Source: Ewingella americana ATCC 33852
Lineage (GTDB): Bacteria; Pseudomonadota; Gammaproteobacteria; Enterobacterales; Enterobacteriaceae
Direction: 5' to 3'
DNA length: 64,000 nt
Assembly: GCF_000735345.1 (NCBI RefSeq)
Contig: NZ_JMPJ01000064.1
Span: 62,001 to 126,000, forward strand
The notes under the pieces: model-generated
Seen by the model: only the letters and a program-made list of their open reading frames with translations
What the model was told of the DNA's origin: nothing
Database searches by the model: none
Shown: positions 1 to 11,086 of the stretch, piece after piece
Numbering within the stretch: position 1 is the first letter of the stretch
Layout of the letters: the number at the start of each line of letters is the position of its first letter
Position numbers and translations under genes: made by a program

Positions 1-468
1 CATCAATTTGGCGAAGTTGTCCGCGCTGTAACCCATACCCTGGATACTTTGCAGATACTTGGCGTTGTCGAAATGGCCGTCGGTTTGGAATTGTGGGGTC
101 GCCAGAATCGCGTCTTTGATCTGTTGATCGCTAACGGTGATGCCTAGCTTCTTGGAATACTGATCCAGCAAAGTGACGTCAATCAGGTTATTCAGGGACT
201 CTTGACGCAGTTGTTGCATATAACCTTCGCTGCCAGCCAGCGCAGAGAATTGATCTCCAAGCTGTTGTTGCAGTCGGCTACGCTGGTTTTGCACAGCTTC
301 TTCCAACTGAGCACGTCCGATCTCCTGACCATTCACTTTCGCTGCATAGTCGCCTGAACCGCCGATCAGGTAGTTGCCCACCCCTGTCAAAATAAAGGAC
401 AGAATAATCAGGGCCAGAATGATTTTGAGCACGACGTGATTGGCGGCCGCGCGTAAATTGTCCATCAT
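1..468 (-). CDS. ppiD: PpiD, periplasmic folding chaperone, N-terminal part (cut by window edge)
   Basis: The first 156 codons are present; the rest lies outside the window. PpiD is an inner-membrane-anchored chaperone of the SurA/parvulin family that helps newly secreted proteins at the SecYEG exit. A short cytoplasmic start (MMDNLR) is followed by one hydrophobic anchor at about residues 12–35, then the N-terminal SurA_N-like chaperone region. The parvulin domain is not in view. Two ATGs occur in tandem at the start; the first was taken. hupB lies just upstream on the same strand, as in E. coli, separated by a terminator-like palindrome. Confidence 0.93.
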   Translation of the reverse strand, partial: MMDNLRAAANHVVLKIILALIILSFILTGVGNYLIGGSGDYAAKVNGQEIGRAQLEEAVQNQRSRLQQQLGDQFSALAGSEGYMQQLRQESLNNLIDVTLLDQYSKKLGITVSDQQIKDAILATPQFQTDGHFDNAKYLQSIQGMGYSADNFAKLM

Positions 469-492
469 AGTGTGGCAACACTCCGCTGTAAT

Positions 493-521
493 AAAAAAAG
501 CGCATCGAATTCGATGCGCCT
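493..521 (-). terminator. Terminator after hupB
   Basis: A perfect 20-nt palindrome (500–519, two 10-base arms with no unpaired loop) is followed on the minus strand by a run of seven T. It lies about 115 nt past the hupB stop and about 25 nt before the ppiD start. It should end hupB transcription and leave ppiD to its own or read-through transcription. Confidence 0.7.
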
Positions 522-636
522 TGTATCTTACCTTACCAGCCCGGTGACGTCAGGTTATTGTTTAACAACCAGACCTGAGAGTAAAAGCACCATGCTCGCT
601 TTTGTCACGCAGGTTTGACGCCTGACCTGCAGGTAA

Positions 637-912
637 TTAACCGTTAACTGCGTCTTTCAACGCTTTACCAGCACGGAAACCAGGCACTTTTGCCGCAGCA
701 ATGCTGATTTCTTTACCAGTCTGTGGGTTACGGCCGGTACGCGCAGAACGCTCACGTACAGAGAACGTACCAAAGCCAACCAGTGCAACTTCTTCCCCTG
801 ATTTCAGAGTTTCAGTTACCGATCCCAGTACTGCATCTAATACACGTCCAGCAGCCGCTTTAGAAATATCAGCACCGGCGGCAATTTTGTCGATCAATTG
901 TGACTTATTCAC
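637..912 (-). CDS. hupB: DNA-binding protein HU, beta subunit
   Basis: A 91-residue bacterial histone-like protein that bends DNA and compacts the nucleoid, working as a homodimer or as a heterodimer with HU-alpha. The HU/IHF signature around GRNPQTG and the whole family length are present. The GTG start at 912 was chosen because it gives the family N-terminus (NKSQLIDKI) and sits 9 nt after a strong AAGAGGGG ribosome site. An in-frame ATG three codons earlier directly abuts that site and is less likely. It lies between lon and ppiD as in E. coli. Confidence 0.96.
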   Translation of the reverse strand: MNKSQLIDKIAAGADISKAAAGRVLDAVLGSVTETLKSGEEVALVGFGTFSVRERSARTGRNPQTGKEISIAAAKVPGFRAGKALKDAVNG

Positions 913-979
913 TCTATTCATCCCCTCTTGAAATTCTATCGTCACGTCGCATTTTCCCTGCGAATATGACAGCGAAGCT

Positions 980-1008
980 TTTATATCAAGCTTGTCAGGG
1001 CTATGCAA
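980..1008 (-). promoter_or_regulatory. Candidate sigma-70 promoter of hupB
   Basis: On the minus strand TTGCAT (1008–1003) and TATAAA (985–980) are separated by 17 nt. Transcription would begin near 973, giving a leader of about 60 nt. The -35 is weak. E. coli hupB has several promoters, so this may be one of a set. Confidence 0.45.
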
Positions 1009-1059
1009 GCAACCGAAACCAGTCTTAAACGCACTGACAACTGACTAACTTAACGACAC

Positions 1060-1100
1060 AAAAAAAGGCTGGCAAGTGGGATTTCACCTGCCAGCCTGAG
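1060..1100 (-). terminator. Terminator after lon
   Basis: On the minus strand a GC-rich stem of about 12 bp (GGCTGGCAGGTG pairing with CCACTTGCCAGCC, loop AAATC) is followed by seven T. It lies about 30 nt past the lon stop codon. Confidence 0.9.
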
Positions 1101-1128
1101 TTTTATTGAACTGTGATGGTCGTGATCA

Positions 1129-3483
1129 CTATTTTGCCGCTACCGGAAGTGCGCCGAACGCTGGATTTTGCAGAGCAAGATTCAAAACGTCGTCAATGCG
1201 CTTAACCGGATGGATCTCCAAATCACCTAAAACGTTGGCTGGGATCTCTTCCAGATCGCGTTTGTTGTCATCAGGGATCAGCACCACTTTGATACCACCG
1301 CGGTGAGCAGCCAACAGCTTCTCTTTCAGGCCGCCGATTGGCAGAACCTGACCACGTAAAGTTATTTCGCCAGTCATAGCAACGTCGGCGCGAACCGGGT
1401 TACCTGTCAGGCAAGAAACCAACGCGGTACACATGGCGATACCGGCACTCGGGCCATCTTTCGGCGTCGCGCCTTCTGGTACGTGGACGTGAATATCACG
1501 TTTTTCGTAGAAGTCAGCATTGATGCCCAGTTTGTCCGCGCGAGCACGAACCACGGTTAGTGCAGCCTGAATCGACTCTTGCATCACTTCGCCGAGTGAG
1601 CCGGTATAGGTCAATTTGCCTTTACCCGGTACGCAGGCCGTTTCGATGGTCAGCAGCTCGCCGCCCACTTCGGTCCACGCCAAGCCAGTCACCTGACCCA
1701 CGCGGTTTTCGGTATCTGCGCGGCCGTAATCCACTTTCTGAACGCCAAGGAAATCTTTCAGGTTATCGCCGTTGATTTCGATGTGTTTCAGGGACTTATC
1801 CAGCAGCAGCTGTTTAACCGCTTTGCGACACAGCTTGGACAATTCGCGTTCCAGACTACGCACACCGGCTTCGCGGGTGTAGAAACGGATAATGCCAATG
1901 ATCGCGCTGTCATCCACTGTCAGCTCGGTTTTCTTCAGGGCGTTACGCTCAATTTGCTTCGGCAGCAGGTGCTGTTTGGCGATGTTCAGCTTTTCATCTT
2001 CGGTATAACCGGAGAGACGAATCACTTCCATACGGTCCAACAGCGGCGCTGGAATGTTCATTGAGTTAGAGGTTGCCACGAACATCACGTCTGACAGGTC
2101 GTAATCGACTTCCAGATAGTGATCGTTAAAGGCCACGTTCTGTTCTGGATCAAGCACTTCCAACAGAGCTGACGACGGATCGCCACGCATGTCGGAAGAC
2201 ATTTTGTCGATTTCATCCAGCAGGAACAGTGGGTTTTTAACACCAACTTTCGCCATCTTCTGGATCAATTTACCCGGCATAGAACCGATGTAAGTTCGAC
2301 GGTGGCCGCGGATTTCGGCTTCGTCACGTACGCCGCCCAGCGCCATACGCACATACTCACGGCCCGTTGCACGCGCAATGGACTGACCCAGAGAGGTTTT
2401 ACCCACGCCCGGAGGCCCAACCAGACAGAGGATTGGCCCTTTGATTTTGCTGACGCGCGTTTGCACCGCAAGATATTCAAGGATACGGTCTTTGACGCGT
2501 TCGAGGCCAAAGTGGTCCGTATCCAGAACTTCTTGAGCTTTACGCAGGTCTTTTTTAACTTTGCTGCGTGAATTCCACGGCACCTGAAGCATCCAGTCGA
2601 TGTAGCCGCGAACCACGGTGGCTTCGGCAGACATCGGGGACATCATTTTCAGCTTTTGCAGCTCAGCTTCGGTTTTTTCACGCGCTTCTTTCGGCATTTT
2701 CGCCGCTTCGATTTTGCGTTTCAGCGCCTCGTGCTCGTCAGGTGCGTCGTCCATCTCACCCAACTCTTTCTGAATGGCTTTCATTTGCTCATTCAGATAG
2801 TACTCACGCTGGCTCTTTTCCATCTGCTTTTTGACACGGTTACGGATGCGTTTCTCAACTTGTAACAAGTCGATCTCCGATTCCATCATCGCCATCAGAT
2901 ATTCCAGACGCTCAGTAATATCAAACATTTCCAGAACGGACTGTTTGTCGCTGAGTTTCAATGGCATATGTGCAGCGATGGTGTCAGCCAGACGGGCTGC
3001 ATCTTCAATGCTGTTAAGTGACGTCAGAACTTCCGGCGGAATTTTTTTATTCAGTTTGATGTAGCCTTCAAACTGATTAATGGCGGTGCGAACCAGAACT
3101 TCTTGTTCACGCTCGTCCACGGCCGGAGAGTCGAGATATTCAGCCTGTGCGGCAAAATGCTCACCGTTGTCAGACAACGTGGTGATACGCGCACGCTGTA
3201 AACCTTCAACCAGCACCTTCACGGTACCGTCGGGCAGTTTCAGCATCTGTAATATGGAGGCAACCGTGCCTACAGAGAAGAGATCATTAACGCCCGGCTC
3301 ATCGGTAGAGGCTTCTTTCTGCGCCACCAGCATGATTTTTTTGTCGTGATCCATCGCGGCTTCAAGGCACCGAATCGATTTTTCCCTGCCAACAAACAAC
3401 GGGATCACCATGTGCGGATAAACCACCACATCGCGCAAAGGCAATACGGGGATTTCAATGCGTTCGGAACGCTCAGGGTTCAT
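1129..3483 (-). CDS. lon: Lon ATP-dependent protease
   Basis: A cytoplasmic AAA+ serine protease that degrades misfolded proteins and unstable regulators. At 784 residues it matches E. coli Lon exactly in length. Order: N-terminal substrate domain (about 10–200), coiled coil, AAA+ module with Walker [10 protein letters not shown] near residue 356, and C-terminal protease domain with the catalytic serine in KDGPSAG near residue 679 and the partner lysine near 722. It is a single gene with its own heat-shock-type promoter and terminator, downstream of clpX. Confidence 0.98.
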   Translation of the reverse strand: MNPERSERIEIPVLPLRDVVVYPHMVIPLFVGREKSIRCLEAAMDHDKKIMLVAQKEASTDEPGVNDLFSVGTVASILQMLKLPDGTVKVLVEGLQRARITTLSDNGEHFAAQAEYLDSPAVDEREQEVLVRTAINQFEGYIKLNKKIPPEVLTSLNSIEDAARLADTIAAHMPLKLSDKQSVLEMFDITERLEYLMAMMESEIDLLQVEKRIRNRVKKQMEKSQREYYLNEQMKAIQKELGEMDDAPDEHEALKRKIEAAKMPKEAREKTEAELQKLKMMSPMSAEATVVRGYIDWMLQVPWNSRSKVKKDLRKAQEVLDTDHFGLERVKDRILEYLAVQTRVSKIKGPILCLVGPPGVGKTSLGQSIARATGREYVRMALGGVRDEAEIRGHRRTYIGSMPGKLIQKMAKVGVKNPLFLLDEIDKMSSDMRGDPSSALLEVLDPEQNVAFNDHYLEVDYDLSDVMFVATSNSMNIPAPLLDRMEVIRLSGYTEDEKLNIAKQHLLPKQIERNALKKTELTVDDSAIIGIIRFYTREAGVRSLERELSKLCRKAVKQLLLDKSLKHIEINGDNLKDFLGVQKVDYGRADTENRVGQVTGLAWTEVGGELLTIETACVPGKGKLTYTGSLGEVMQESIQAALTVVRARADKLGINADFYEKRDIHVHVPEGATPKDGPSAGIAMCTALVSCLTGNPVRADVAMTGEITLRGQVLPIGGLKEKLLAAHRGGIKVVLIPDDNKRDLEEIPANVLGDLEIHPVKRIDDVLNLALQNPAFGALPVAAK

Positions 3484-3571
3484 AGAGCTCTCTCTTAGTT
3501 TAGCTTCCGCCAGGTTAAGGAAATCTCGTGAAACACGAGTCAGACGGGTTTCAGCAAGTCGTTATTGGAGT

Positions 3572-3599
3572 ATATGGGGATGAATATCTGACATTCAAC
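3572..3599 (-). promoter_or_regulatory. Sigma-32 (heat shock) promoter of lon
   Basis: On the minus strand GTTGAA (3599–3594) is followed after 14 nt by CCCCATAT (3579–3572), close to the RpoH consensus CTTGAA–N13-15–CCCCATnT. It lies about 90 nt upstream of the lon ATG, where E. coli lon has its heat-shock promoter. A small hairpin (CTCGTG/CACGAG, about 3525–3539) falls in the leader. Confidence 0.8.
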
Positions 3600-3612
3600 G
3601 ACAAGAATGCGA

Positions 3613-3645
3613 GTAAAAAAAAATGGGGGACAAAATCCCCCATTT
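3613..3645 (-). terminator. Terminator after clpX
   Basis: On the minus strand ATGGGGGA pairs with TCCCCCAT around a short loop, followed by nine T. It lies about 30 nt past the clpX stop and separates clpX from lon. Confidence 0.9.
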
Positions 3646-3675
3646 ATTAACTAACCCTCTGGAACAACTGGTGAA

Positions 3676-4950
<1,275 letters not shown>

Positions 4951-5140
4951 CAGTAAACCTCTTCTTTAATATCTGTTTCGCAGGGTGACTGCGGCACGAC
5001 TATTTTAAACTGCTGCCATATCGTTGACCAATGTCAGTTCCGTCAAAGACGAATTGACGCGTATTCGCAGCAACCAGCACTGCTCCTACGCGCCACAGCA
5101 TGACTTAACTATAGACCATCAGTCCGGCAGAAATAAGTCG

Positions 5141-5764
5141 TCAGACGCGATGGGTAAATACGGAGTCAACTAAACCGTACTCTACAGATTCTTCAGCAGA
5201 CAAGAAACGGTCGCGCTCAGTGTCACGCTCTATTTCTTCAAGAGTTTTGCCCGTATGTTTCGCCATCAGCTCATTCATACGACCTTTCACTTTCAGGATC
5301 TCTTTAGCATGGATTTCGATATCCGTTGCTTGCCCCTGATAGCCGCCCAGCGGCTGGTGAATCATGACACGCGAGTTTGGTAAGCAGAAACGCTTGCCCT
5401 TAGCACCCGCAGTCAACAGGAATGCACCCATTGAACAGGCCTGGCCCATACAAATGGTGCTGACATCCGGTTTGATGAACTGCATGGTGTCATAGATAGA
5501 CATACCCGCAGTGATCACGCCGCCCGGAGAGTTAATGTACAGGAAAATGTCTTTCTCTGAACTTTCAGCTTCCAGGAACAGCATCTGAGCCACAATCAGG
5601 TTAGCCATATGGTCTTCAACCTGGCCTGTCAGGAAGATAATACGTTCCTTCAGCAGACGGGAGTAGATGTCGTAAGAACGCTCACCCCGTGAAGTCTGCT
5701 CAACAACCATGGGTACCAGAGCCATGTTCGGTGCAAATTGATCTCGTTCACCACTGTATGACAT
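5141..5764 (-). CDS. clpP: ClpP, proteolytic subunit of ClpXP/ClpAP
   Basis: A serine peptidase forming the 14-subunit degradation chamber used by ClpX and ClpA. The 207-residue precursor has the full catalytic triad S111 (in GQACSMGA), H136 (in MIHQP) and D185, at the same numbers as the E. coli precursor. The N-terminal propeptide is normally removed autocatalytically. It lies upstream of clpX on the same strand, behind a sigma-32-type promoter. Confidence 0.98.
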   Translation of the reverse strand: MSYSGERDQFAPNMALVPMVVEQTSRGERSYDIYSRLLKERIIFLTGQVEDHMANLIVAQMLFLEAESSEKDIFLYINSPGGVITAGMSIYDTMQFIKPDVSTICMGQACSMGAFLLTAGAKGKRFCLPNSRVMIHQPLGGYQGQATDIEIHAKEILKVKGRMNELMAKHTGKTLEEIERDTERDRFLSAEESVEYGLVDSVFTHRV

Positions 5765-5924
5765 AACCGTCTCCTAATAGAATTCTCTTTTGGCGCTAGT
5801 TAAAACCGATTCTACTTGAGATAGGCATTGATGACTACGCTCAAGCGGCCAAGTCGCCGTTAACACGGCTGACGGTTGTTATCAGTCTGAATTTAGCAGC
5901 AAAGCTACCTGGTTTGTATTTAAC

Positions 5925-5953
5925 AATTGGGGGAACGAACGCCCCTTTTCAAG
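5925..5953 (-). promoter_or_regulatory. Sigma-32 (heat shock) promoter of clpP
   Basis: On the minus strand an exact CTTGAA (5953–5948) is followed after 15 nt by CCCCAATT (5932–5925), an excellent RpoH match. The start site would lie about 150 nt upstream of the clpP ATG. E. coli clpP is also under heat-shock control. Confidence 0.8.
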
Positions 5954-6123
5954 CCCGCGGCGAGATTTCTTTCTCTGGCTGCGCATTTTTCATCGATTGG
6001 CTTAACAATAGCAGAGTCTATAAAAGTGGCCTCTGCTACTCACTTGCCGGCCTACTCTCTTTGCTTACGTTGATAAATATAGTGCAAAAACAACAGCAAA
6101 AAAGAAAAATGTCATCCGTAGAG

Positions 6124-6160
6124 CATAAAAAAGCCCGCAGTAAAAACCGCGGGCTTTTAT
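6124..6160 (-). terminator. Terminator after tig
   Basis: The hairpin GCCCGC/GCGGGC (6133–6156) is flanked by A-rich and T-rich tracts. On the minus strand it ends in CTTTTTTATG about 50 nt past the tig stop. The symmetry would let it work in both directions, but only tig needs it. Confidence 0.85.
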
Positions 6161-6208
6161 GTAGAGCCGTTAACCTCTCGGCAAACAGCTCAATCACCGG
6201 CAAATCAA

Positions 6209-7513
6209 TTATGCAGGTTGAGTCTGGTTCATCAGCTCAGTAAAGGTAGTGGCTTTTTCAGTCACTTTAGCTTTAGCCAACAGAGTTTCGACCGCTTGTT
6301 CTTCCAGCGCGACGTTACGCATGTTGTTCATCAGCTCTTTGTTTTTGCTGTAGAACTCAACAACTTCAGACGGATCTTCGTAAGCAGAAGCCATCTCTTC
6401 GATCAGCGCTTTAACGCGATCTTCGTCAGCTTTCAGTTCGTGCTGGCTGATCACTTCACCCAACAGCAGACCTACAACTACGCGACGTTTAGCTTGCTCT
6501 TCGAACAACTCACGCGGTAATTCCAGCGCTTGTTTTTCGTTGCCGCCGAAACGTTGTGCAGCCTGACGACGCAGAACGTCAACTTCACCGTCGATCAGTG
6601 CAGCTGGAACGTCGATTTCGTTAGCGTTAACCAGACCGTCGATTGCCTGAGTTTTGATGCGGTTACGAACAGCACCTTTCAGCTCGCGTTCCATGTTTTT
6701 ACGCACTTCAGCACGCAGGCCTTCAACAGAACCATCAGCCACGCCGAAACGTTTGATGAACTCTGGAGTCAGTTCTGGCAGCTCACGCTCTTCAACTTTC
6801 TTCAGGGTGATCGCGAACTTAGCCGCTTTACCTTTCAGGTTTTCAGCGTGGTAATCTTCTGGGAAGTTTACGTCGATGACGAATTCTTCACCTGCTTTGT
6901 GACCAACCAGACCTTCTTCGAAGCCTGGGATCATGCGGCCCTGGCCCATAGCCAGTACGAAATCAGAGGCTTTGCCGCCTTCGAAATCTTCACCGTCGAT
7001 AGAACCTGAGAAATCAACAGTTACGCGGTCTTCAGCAGTAACGGCAGCGTCAGTTTCTTTCCAGTCAGCTTGTTGCTTGCGCAGAGTTTCCAGCATGGTG
7101 TCAACATCAGCGTCGTTAACTTCAACAACTGGCTTCTCAACTTCGATGTTTTCCAGATCTTTCAGCTCAACTTCTGGGTACACTTCGAATTCAACGCTGT
7201 AGTTGAAGTCTTCGCCCAGTTTGTACTCACCCGGAATATAGTTAGGTGCGCCAGCTGGATTGATTTTCTCTTTGATGATCGCGTCAACGAAGTTGCGCTG
7301 CATCAGATCACCCAGAACGTCCTGACGAACGGAAGCACCGTAACGCTGCTCGATGATGTGTTTTGGTACTTTGCCTTTACGGAAGCCGTCAATACGTACT
7401 TTTTTCGATACGTTGACCAGTTCGCTGCTCACTGCTTTTTCAATGCTGTCAGCAGGAACAGTAATAGTTACACGGCGCCCAAGGCCTTGAGTGGTTTCAA
7501 CAGAAACTTGCAT
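6209..7513 (-). CDS. tig: Trigger factor, ribosome-bound chaperone and prolyl isomerase
   Basis: The first chaperone to meet nascent chains at the ribosome exit tunnel. It has 434 residues (E. coli 432). The N-terminal ribosome-binding domain carries the signature GFRKGKVP near residues 44–51. A FKBP-type prolyl isomerase domain follows at roughly 150–245, then the long C-terminal substrate cradle. It lies upstream of clpP–clpX, so folding and degradation genes adjoin. The leader is long and contains a large inverted repeat. Confidence 0.98.
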   Translation of the reverse strand: MQVSVETTQGLGRRVTITVPADSIEKAVSSELVNVSKKVRIDGFRKGKVPKHIIEQRYGASVRQDVLGDLMQRNFVDAIIKEKINPAGAPNYIPGEYKLGEDFNYSVEFEVYPEVELKDLENIEVEKPVVEVNDADVDTMLETLRKQQADWKETDAAVTAEDRVTVDFSGSIDGEDFEGGKASDFVLAMGQGRMIPGFEEGLVGHKAGEEFVIDVNFPEDYHAENLKGKAAKFAITLKKVEERELPELTPEFIKRFGVADGSVEGLRAEVRKNMERELKGAVRNRIKTQAIDGLVNANEIDVPAALIDGEVDVLRRQAAQRFGGNEKQALELPRELFEEQAKRRVVVGLLLGEVISQHELKADEDRVKALIEEMASAYEDPSEVVEFYSKNKELMNNMRNVALEEQAVETLLAKAKVTEKATTFTELMNQTQPA

Positions 7514-7552
7514 CTTGTTACCTCAAAAAAATTACAGTGCTCGGTCAACTCC

Positions 7553-7613
7553 AGAAGTCGTTCTCAAGATGAGAAGCGTGGAAAAGAACGAACTTACCTT
7601 GAAAACGACTTCT
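7553..7613 (-). repeat. Long inverted repeat in the tig leader
   Basis: Arms 7553–7568 and 7598–7613 are complementary at 15 of 16 positions, separated by 29 nt. In the tig mRNA this would form a stable stem ending about 40 nt before the start codon. There is no T-run after it, so it is not a typical terminator. Confidence 0.65.
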
Positions 7614-7695
7614 AAGAACCGGGACAGTCCTGATTAAGAACGTAGCCCTGTATTCGAAAGCGTCCCGAAACCATTCCGGAAAAATAAGACGCGAC

Positions 7696-7724
7696 ATTAT
7701 AGCGGCGCATAGACGGCGAGTCGA
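7696..7724 (-). promoter_or_regulatory. Candidate sigma-70 promoter of tig
   Basis: On the minus strand TCGACT (7724–7719) and a perfect TATAAT (7701–7696) are 17 nt apart. Transcription would start near 7689, giving a tig leader of about 175 nt. Confidence 0.6.
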
Positions 7725-7840
7725 GGACGGTAATCTACTGCGTGGGAGGAAAACTCGCATTGCGGTCGATCCCTCGGAAAACGTAGTCGATGCAAAGGCT
7801 TAAACAACCCTGTCGCCTGCCTGCCACTTATTCTTCTCGG

Positions 7841-7870
7841 TTAAAACAGAAACGGCCCGCAGGCCGTTTC
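7841..7870 (-). terminator. Hairpin after bolA, probable terminator
   Basis: AAACGGCC pairs with GGCCGTTT across a 4-nt loop (7850–7869), followed on the minus strand by an interrupted T tract (CTGTTTT). It lies about 100 nt past the bolA stop. Confidence 0.6.
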
Positions 7871-7971
7871 AGAATTTGCCCCTACTAATACCGCATCTTA
7901 TGGAGAAAGTTCCAGTGATACCGTACCCTAGAAGGGAATTTTATGATTTTTGGGAGCAAGCTCCTTCGCGT

Positions 7972-8286
7972 TTAGGCTAAGGTTCCTGCACCTCGACAAG
8001 CAGGCGAAGCCAGTACAGTGTCCTGTAACCCTTCCCACTCTTTTTGCGTGTAAGTGTGTAATGCCAAGGCATGAACACTCCCCGCGAGCTCCTCTGAAAG
8101 TACGCCATAAATCGCTCTGTGACGTGAAAGGAAGCGCTCACCGACAAATTTGTCGGACACCACCACTACTTTGAAATGGCTTTCTGAACCGGCTGGGACA
8201 TTGTGACGATAACTCTCATCAGTTACTTCCAGATACGCAGGTTCAAATGCTGCAACTAATTTTGCTTCTATTTGCTCGCGAATCAT
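7972..8286 (-). CDS. bolA: BolA, stress and morphology regulator
   Basis: A small (104-residue) class II KH-like protein. In the family it pairs with monothiol glutaredoxins (Grx4) to hold a [2Fe-2S] cluster and acts as a transcription factor in stationary phase. The conserved core [14 protein letters not shown]...LSRHRAIY is visible at about residues 36–60. A good AAGGAG site precedes the ATG. It is transcribed divergently from yajG and sits upstream of tig as in E. coli. Confidence 0.95.
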   Translation of the reverse strand: MIREQIEAKLVAAFEPAYLEVTDESYRHNVPAGSESHFKVVVVSDKFVGERFLSRHRAIYGVLSEELAGSVHALALHTYTQKEWEGLQDTVLASPACRGAGTLA

Positions 8287-8637
8287 AGCAATCTCCTTAC
8301 GCCGTTAGCAGGGAACTGCATCCTTACTTGACCATCTGTCACACTATTAAGGATAGGCGGCTTTGCGATTTATTAGTATGTTACAGAAACAAAATTTCTG
8401 CTGCGATTGATAAAAAAGGCAATCGGTTTGTCTTACCTAGTGGTATTTAGCCATTAATCTGCATTTTAGGCGAAACCATTACATATCAATAAGTCAGTTT
8501 GCTTTAAATTTAATCAAATGTCGCTTTAACCACCAGTCAGGGCTTACACCCTAAAATGGCGATGTTATGATGTGACTACATTCAGTAACCGATCCCATTT
8601 TACATCTGGTATCAGATGCATTAATTGAGAACCTAAC
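8287..8637. other. Divergent intergenic region bolA / yajG, 351 nt
   Basis: Only regulatory sequence is seen: the bolA ribosome site close to 8287 and a yajG promoter at 8543–8571. The middle part is AT-rich. E. coli bolA has a gearbox (RpoS) promoter; no convincing equivalent was picked out by eye. Confidence 0.6.
8543..8571 (+). promoter_or_regulatory. Candidate sigma-70 promoter of yajG
   Basis: CTTACA (8543–8548) and TATGAT (8566–8571) are 17 nt apart. The start site would be near 8578, about 60 nt before the yajG ATG. Confidence 0.5.
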
Positions 8638-9216
8638 ATGTTGAAAAAAATCATTTTCCCTGTATTAGCATTGTTCATGCTTGCAGGTTGCGCTACCAGC
8701 ACCAACACCTTAAATATTTCGCCAAAAATCACCCTGCCAACGCAGGATCCTACCCTTCAGGGCATCACTATCAGCATTAACGGTGCTGACCAACGTCAGG
8801 ATCAGGCGCTGGCTAAAGTGAACCGTGACGGCCAGTTGGTTTCTCTGACCCCTTCTCGTGACCTGCGCTTCCTGCTGCAAGAGTCGCTGGAGAAGCAGAT
8901 GACCGCGCGCGGTTACATGATTGGTGCTGACGGCGCCGTTGACCTGCAAGTTGTGGTGAACAACTTGTTTGCTGACGTGCAAGAAGGCAACCTGCGCTAC
9001 AACATTACGACCAAAGCGGATATCTCCATCATCGCCACGGCGAAAAACGGTAACAAACAAGTTAAAAACTACCGTTCGACTTACAACGTTCAGGGCGCGC
9101 TTACTGCGACCAACGACAAAATCACCAATGCGGTTAACAGCACGCTGGGCGATGTCATCAACGACATGGCTCAAGACACCAGCATTAGTGACTTCATCAA
9201 AGCTAACGCCCGTTAA
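8638..9216 (+). CDS. yajG: YajG family lipoprotein
   Basis: A 192-residue lipoprotein with a classic signal peptide and lipobox LAGC (lipidated C18). The residue after C18 is Ala, so sorting to the outer membrane is expected. The mature part matches the YajG family, whose function is unknown. It lies 130 nt upstream of ampG, and in E. coli the two genes are also neighbours, which hints at a shared link to wall recycling. That link is inference. Confidence 0.9.
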   Translation: MLKKIIFPVLALFMLAGCATSTNTLNISPKITLPTQDPTLQGITISINGADQRQDQALAKVNRDGQLVSLTPSRDLRFLLQESLEKQMTARGYMIGADGAVDLQVVVNNLFADVQEGNLRYNITTKADISIIATAKNGNKQVKNYRSTYNVQGALTATNDKITNAVNSTLGDVINDMAQDTSISDFIKANAR

Positions 9217-9346
9217 TCTTAACTGGCTTAGCTGATCCCCTCTTCTGCCCGGCACTGTCGGGCAGAATTGTTTTTACCATTATTTCCCGCCTTCATTTAT
9301 CATTCCCCTGCGCCTCAACTCTATCGGTCTGCGGGAACACATTTTA

Positions 9347-10825
9347 ATGGTAAGCCAGTACTTCAAAATCTTCACACAGCGCAACACGCTGATATTACTG
9401 CTGCTCGGGTTTGCATCCGGCTTACCTCTTGCATTGACCTCGGGCACGCTGCAAGCCTGGATGACCGTCGAGAATGTCGATTTAAAAACCATTGGGATCT
9501 TCTCTCTGGTCGGCCAAGCCTACGTTTTCAAGTTCCTCTGGTCGCCGATGATGGACCGCTACACCCCCTCTTTCTTCGGCCGTCGTCGCGGATGGTTGAT
9601 CCTCACCCAATTGCTGCTCGTCGCCTCGATTTTTGCCATGGGTTATCTCGATCCGGCGAAAGAGCTGTTCTGGCTGGCGGCGTTGGCGGTGCTGATCGCC
9701 TTTGCTTCTGCTTCGCAAGACATTGTTTTTGATGCCTATAAGACCGATCTTCTGCCGGCCGCCGAGCGTGGCAGCGGTGCCGCTGTCTCTGTCTTGGGCT
9801 ATCGCCTAGCAATGCTGGTTTCCGGCGGGCTGGCGCTGTGGATAGCCGACCGCTACCTCGGCTGGCAACATATGTACTGGCTGATGGCCGGGCTGATGCT
9901 GATTGGCGTGGTGGCCACCATTATGGCGCCGGAGCCTGATGTCTCCGAGCCCGCGCCGCGCACCATAGAAATCGCGGTTGTGGCTCCCCTTAAGGACTTT
10001 TTCAGCCGTAACAATGCATGGCTGATTTTACTGCTGATCGTGATGTACAAGATGGGCGACGCCTTCGCGGGCAGCCTGAGCACCACTTTCTTGATTCGCG
10101 GCGTGGGGTTTGACGCGGGTGAAGTCGGGCTGGTGAATAAAACCCTTGGCCTGTTGGCGACGATTTTCGGCGCGCTGTATGGCGGGATGGTGATGCAGCG
10201 CCTCAACCTGTTCCGCGCATTAATGATTTTTGGCATTTTGCAGGCCGTTTCCAACGCCGGATACTGGATTCTGGCGGTCACGGACAAGCACATCTATTCC
10301 ATGGGTGCGGCAATCTTCTTCGAGAACCTGTGCGGAGGGATGGGAACTGCGGCCTTCGTCGCACTGTTAATGACGCTGTGCAACAAATCGTTTTCCGCCA
10401 CCCAGTTTGCCCTGCTTTCGGCGCTCTCCGCTGTGGGCCGGGTGTACGTCGGGCCAATTGCCGGTTGGTTTGTCGAGGCTCACGGCTGGCCGCTGTTCTA
10501 TCTGTTCTCTATCGCCGCCGCCGTGCCGGGGCTGCTACTGCTGGCGATTTGCCGCCAAACCCTTGAACACACGCAGAATACCGATGAGTTTCTGCCTCGC
10601 ACACTGTTTGCCAACAGCTACCGGCTGGCGCTGCGCATCCTGATGTTAGGCTGCTTACTGTTAGCTGTCTGGCTGGTGCTGCTGATCACCAACTCGCTGG
10701 AGTGGACCGCCTTCACTTCGCTGCCGCAAAAACTGATCGAAGCCGGGGCCGTGATTTGCCTTTTGGGCATCGCGCTGGGCAGCGTGCTCGACTTTATGGC
10801 TCTGCGTCACCTGCGTCGGGCCTAG
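9347..10825 (+). CDS. ampG: AmpG, anhydromuropeptide permease
   Basis: An inner-membrane MFS-type permease that imports GlcNAc-1,6-anhydroMurNAc peptides from peptidoglycan turnover. It feeds wall recycling and, where present, AmpR–AmpC beta-lactamase induction. At 492 residues (E. coli 491) it has about 14 predicted membrane spans. Near-identical blocks to E. coli AmpG include GFASGLPLALTSGTLQAW close to the N-terminus and FFENLCGGMGTAAFVALLMT around 325–345. No ampC or ampR is in the window. Confidence 0.97.
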   Translation: MVSQYFKIFTQRNTLILLLLGFASGLPLALTSGTLQAWMTVENVDLKTIGIFSLVGQAYVFKFLWSPMMDRYTPSFFGRRRGWLILTQLLLVASIFAMGYLDPAKELFWLAALAVLIAFASASQDIVFDAYKTDLLPAAERGSGAAVSVLGYRLAMLVSGGLALWIADRYLGWQHMYWLMAGLMLIGVVATIMAPEPDVSEPAPRTIEIAVVAPLKDFFSRNNAWLILLLIVMYKMGDAFAGSLSTTFLIRGVGFDAGEVGLVNKTLGLLATIFGALYGGMVMQRLNLFRALMIFGILQAVSNAGYWILAVTDKHIYSMGAAIFFENLCGGMGTAAFVALLMTLCNKSFSATQFALLSALSAVGRVYVGPIAGWFVEAHGWPLFYLFSIAAAVPGLLLLAICRQTLEHTQNTDEFLPRTLFANSYRLALRILMLGCLLLAVWLVLLITNSLEWTAFTSLPQKLIEAGAVICLLGIALGSVLDFMALRHLRRA

Positions 10826-11086
10826 CCGAGTTTAAGACAGTTCTCCCTTGTCCCACTGCTAGAATTCTGGCCTGATATGTCTGTGCAAAACGCAGGCGTA
10901 TCAAGGCTGGCGCGGCTTTTCGGCGATAATTTCCTGCTCAAAACCCAGCCTAAATTAAGCAACATTTCCCTGCGCTGAGATAAACTTCGTTCAATAAAAT
11001 ATATTTAATAAGTTACAGCATCTTTCAAATACACTTTTTTTTTACCTGCTTTTTATTTTTAAATTCACCGTATTTATACATTGCGT

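Larger units (their letters stand above)
5765..6208. other. Intergenic region tig–clpP, 444 nt
   Basis: No coding sequence is supported. The region holds the tig terminator (about 6124–6160), a sigma-32-type clpP promoter (5925–5953) and a clpP leader of roughly 150 nt. A plus-strand ORF at 5914–6243 runs through promoter and terminator and looks spurious. Confidence 0.7.
7514..7971. other. Intergenic region bolA–tig, 458 nt
   Basis: No gene is supported. It contains a tig promoter (7696–7724), a 16-base inverted repeat inside the tig leader (7553–7613) and the bolA terminator hairpin (7850–7869). The short minus-strand ORF at 7545–7760 spans the promoter and has no recognisable product. Confidence 0.7.

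Noticed and set aside
3484-3675. Possible small RNA between clpX and lon (an sRNA has been proposed at this place in E. coli)
   Set aside because: Only the clpX terminator, the lon sigma-32 promoter and a small leader hairpin could be seen; no independent promoter or conserved RNA was recognised.
5914-6243. 109-codon plus-strand ORF between tig and clpP
   Set aside because: It runs through the clpP promoter and the tig terminator and into the end of tig, with no homology recognised and no ribosome site.
7545-7760. 71-codon minus-strand ORF upstream of tig
   Set aside because: It spans the tig promoter and leader hairpin and has no recognisable product, so it is probably chance.
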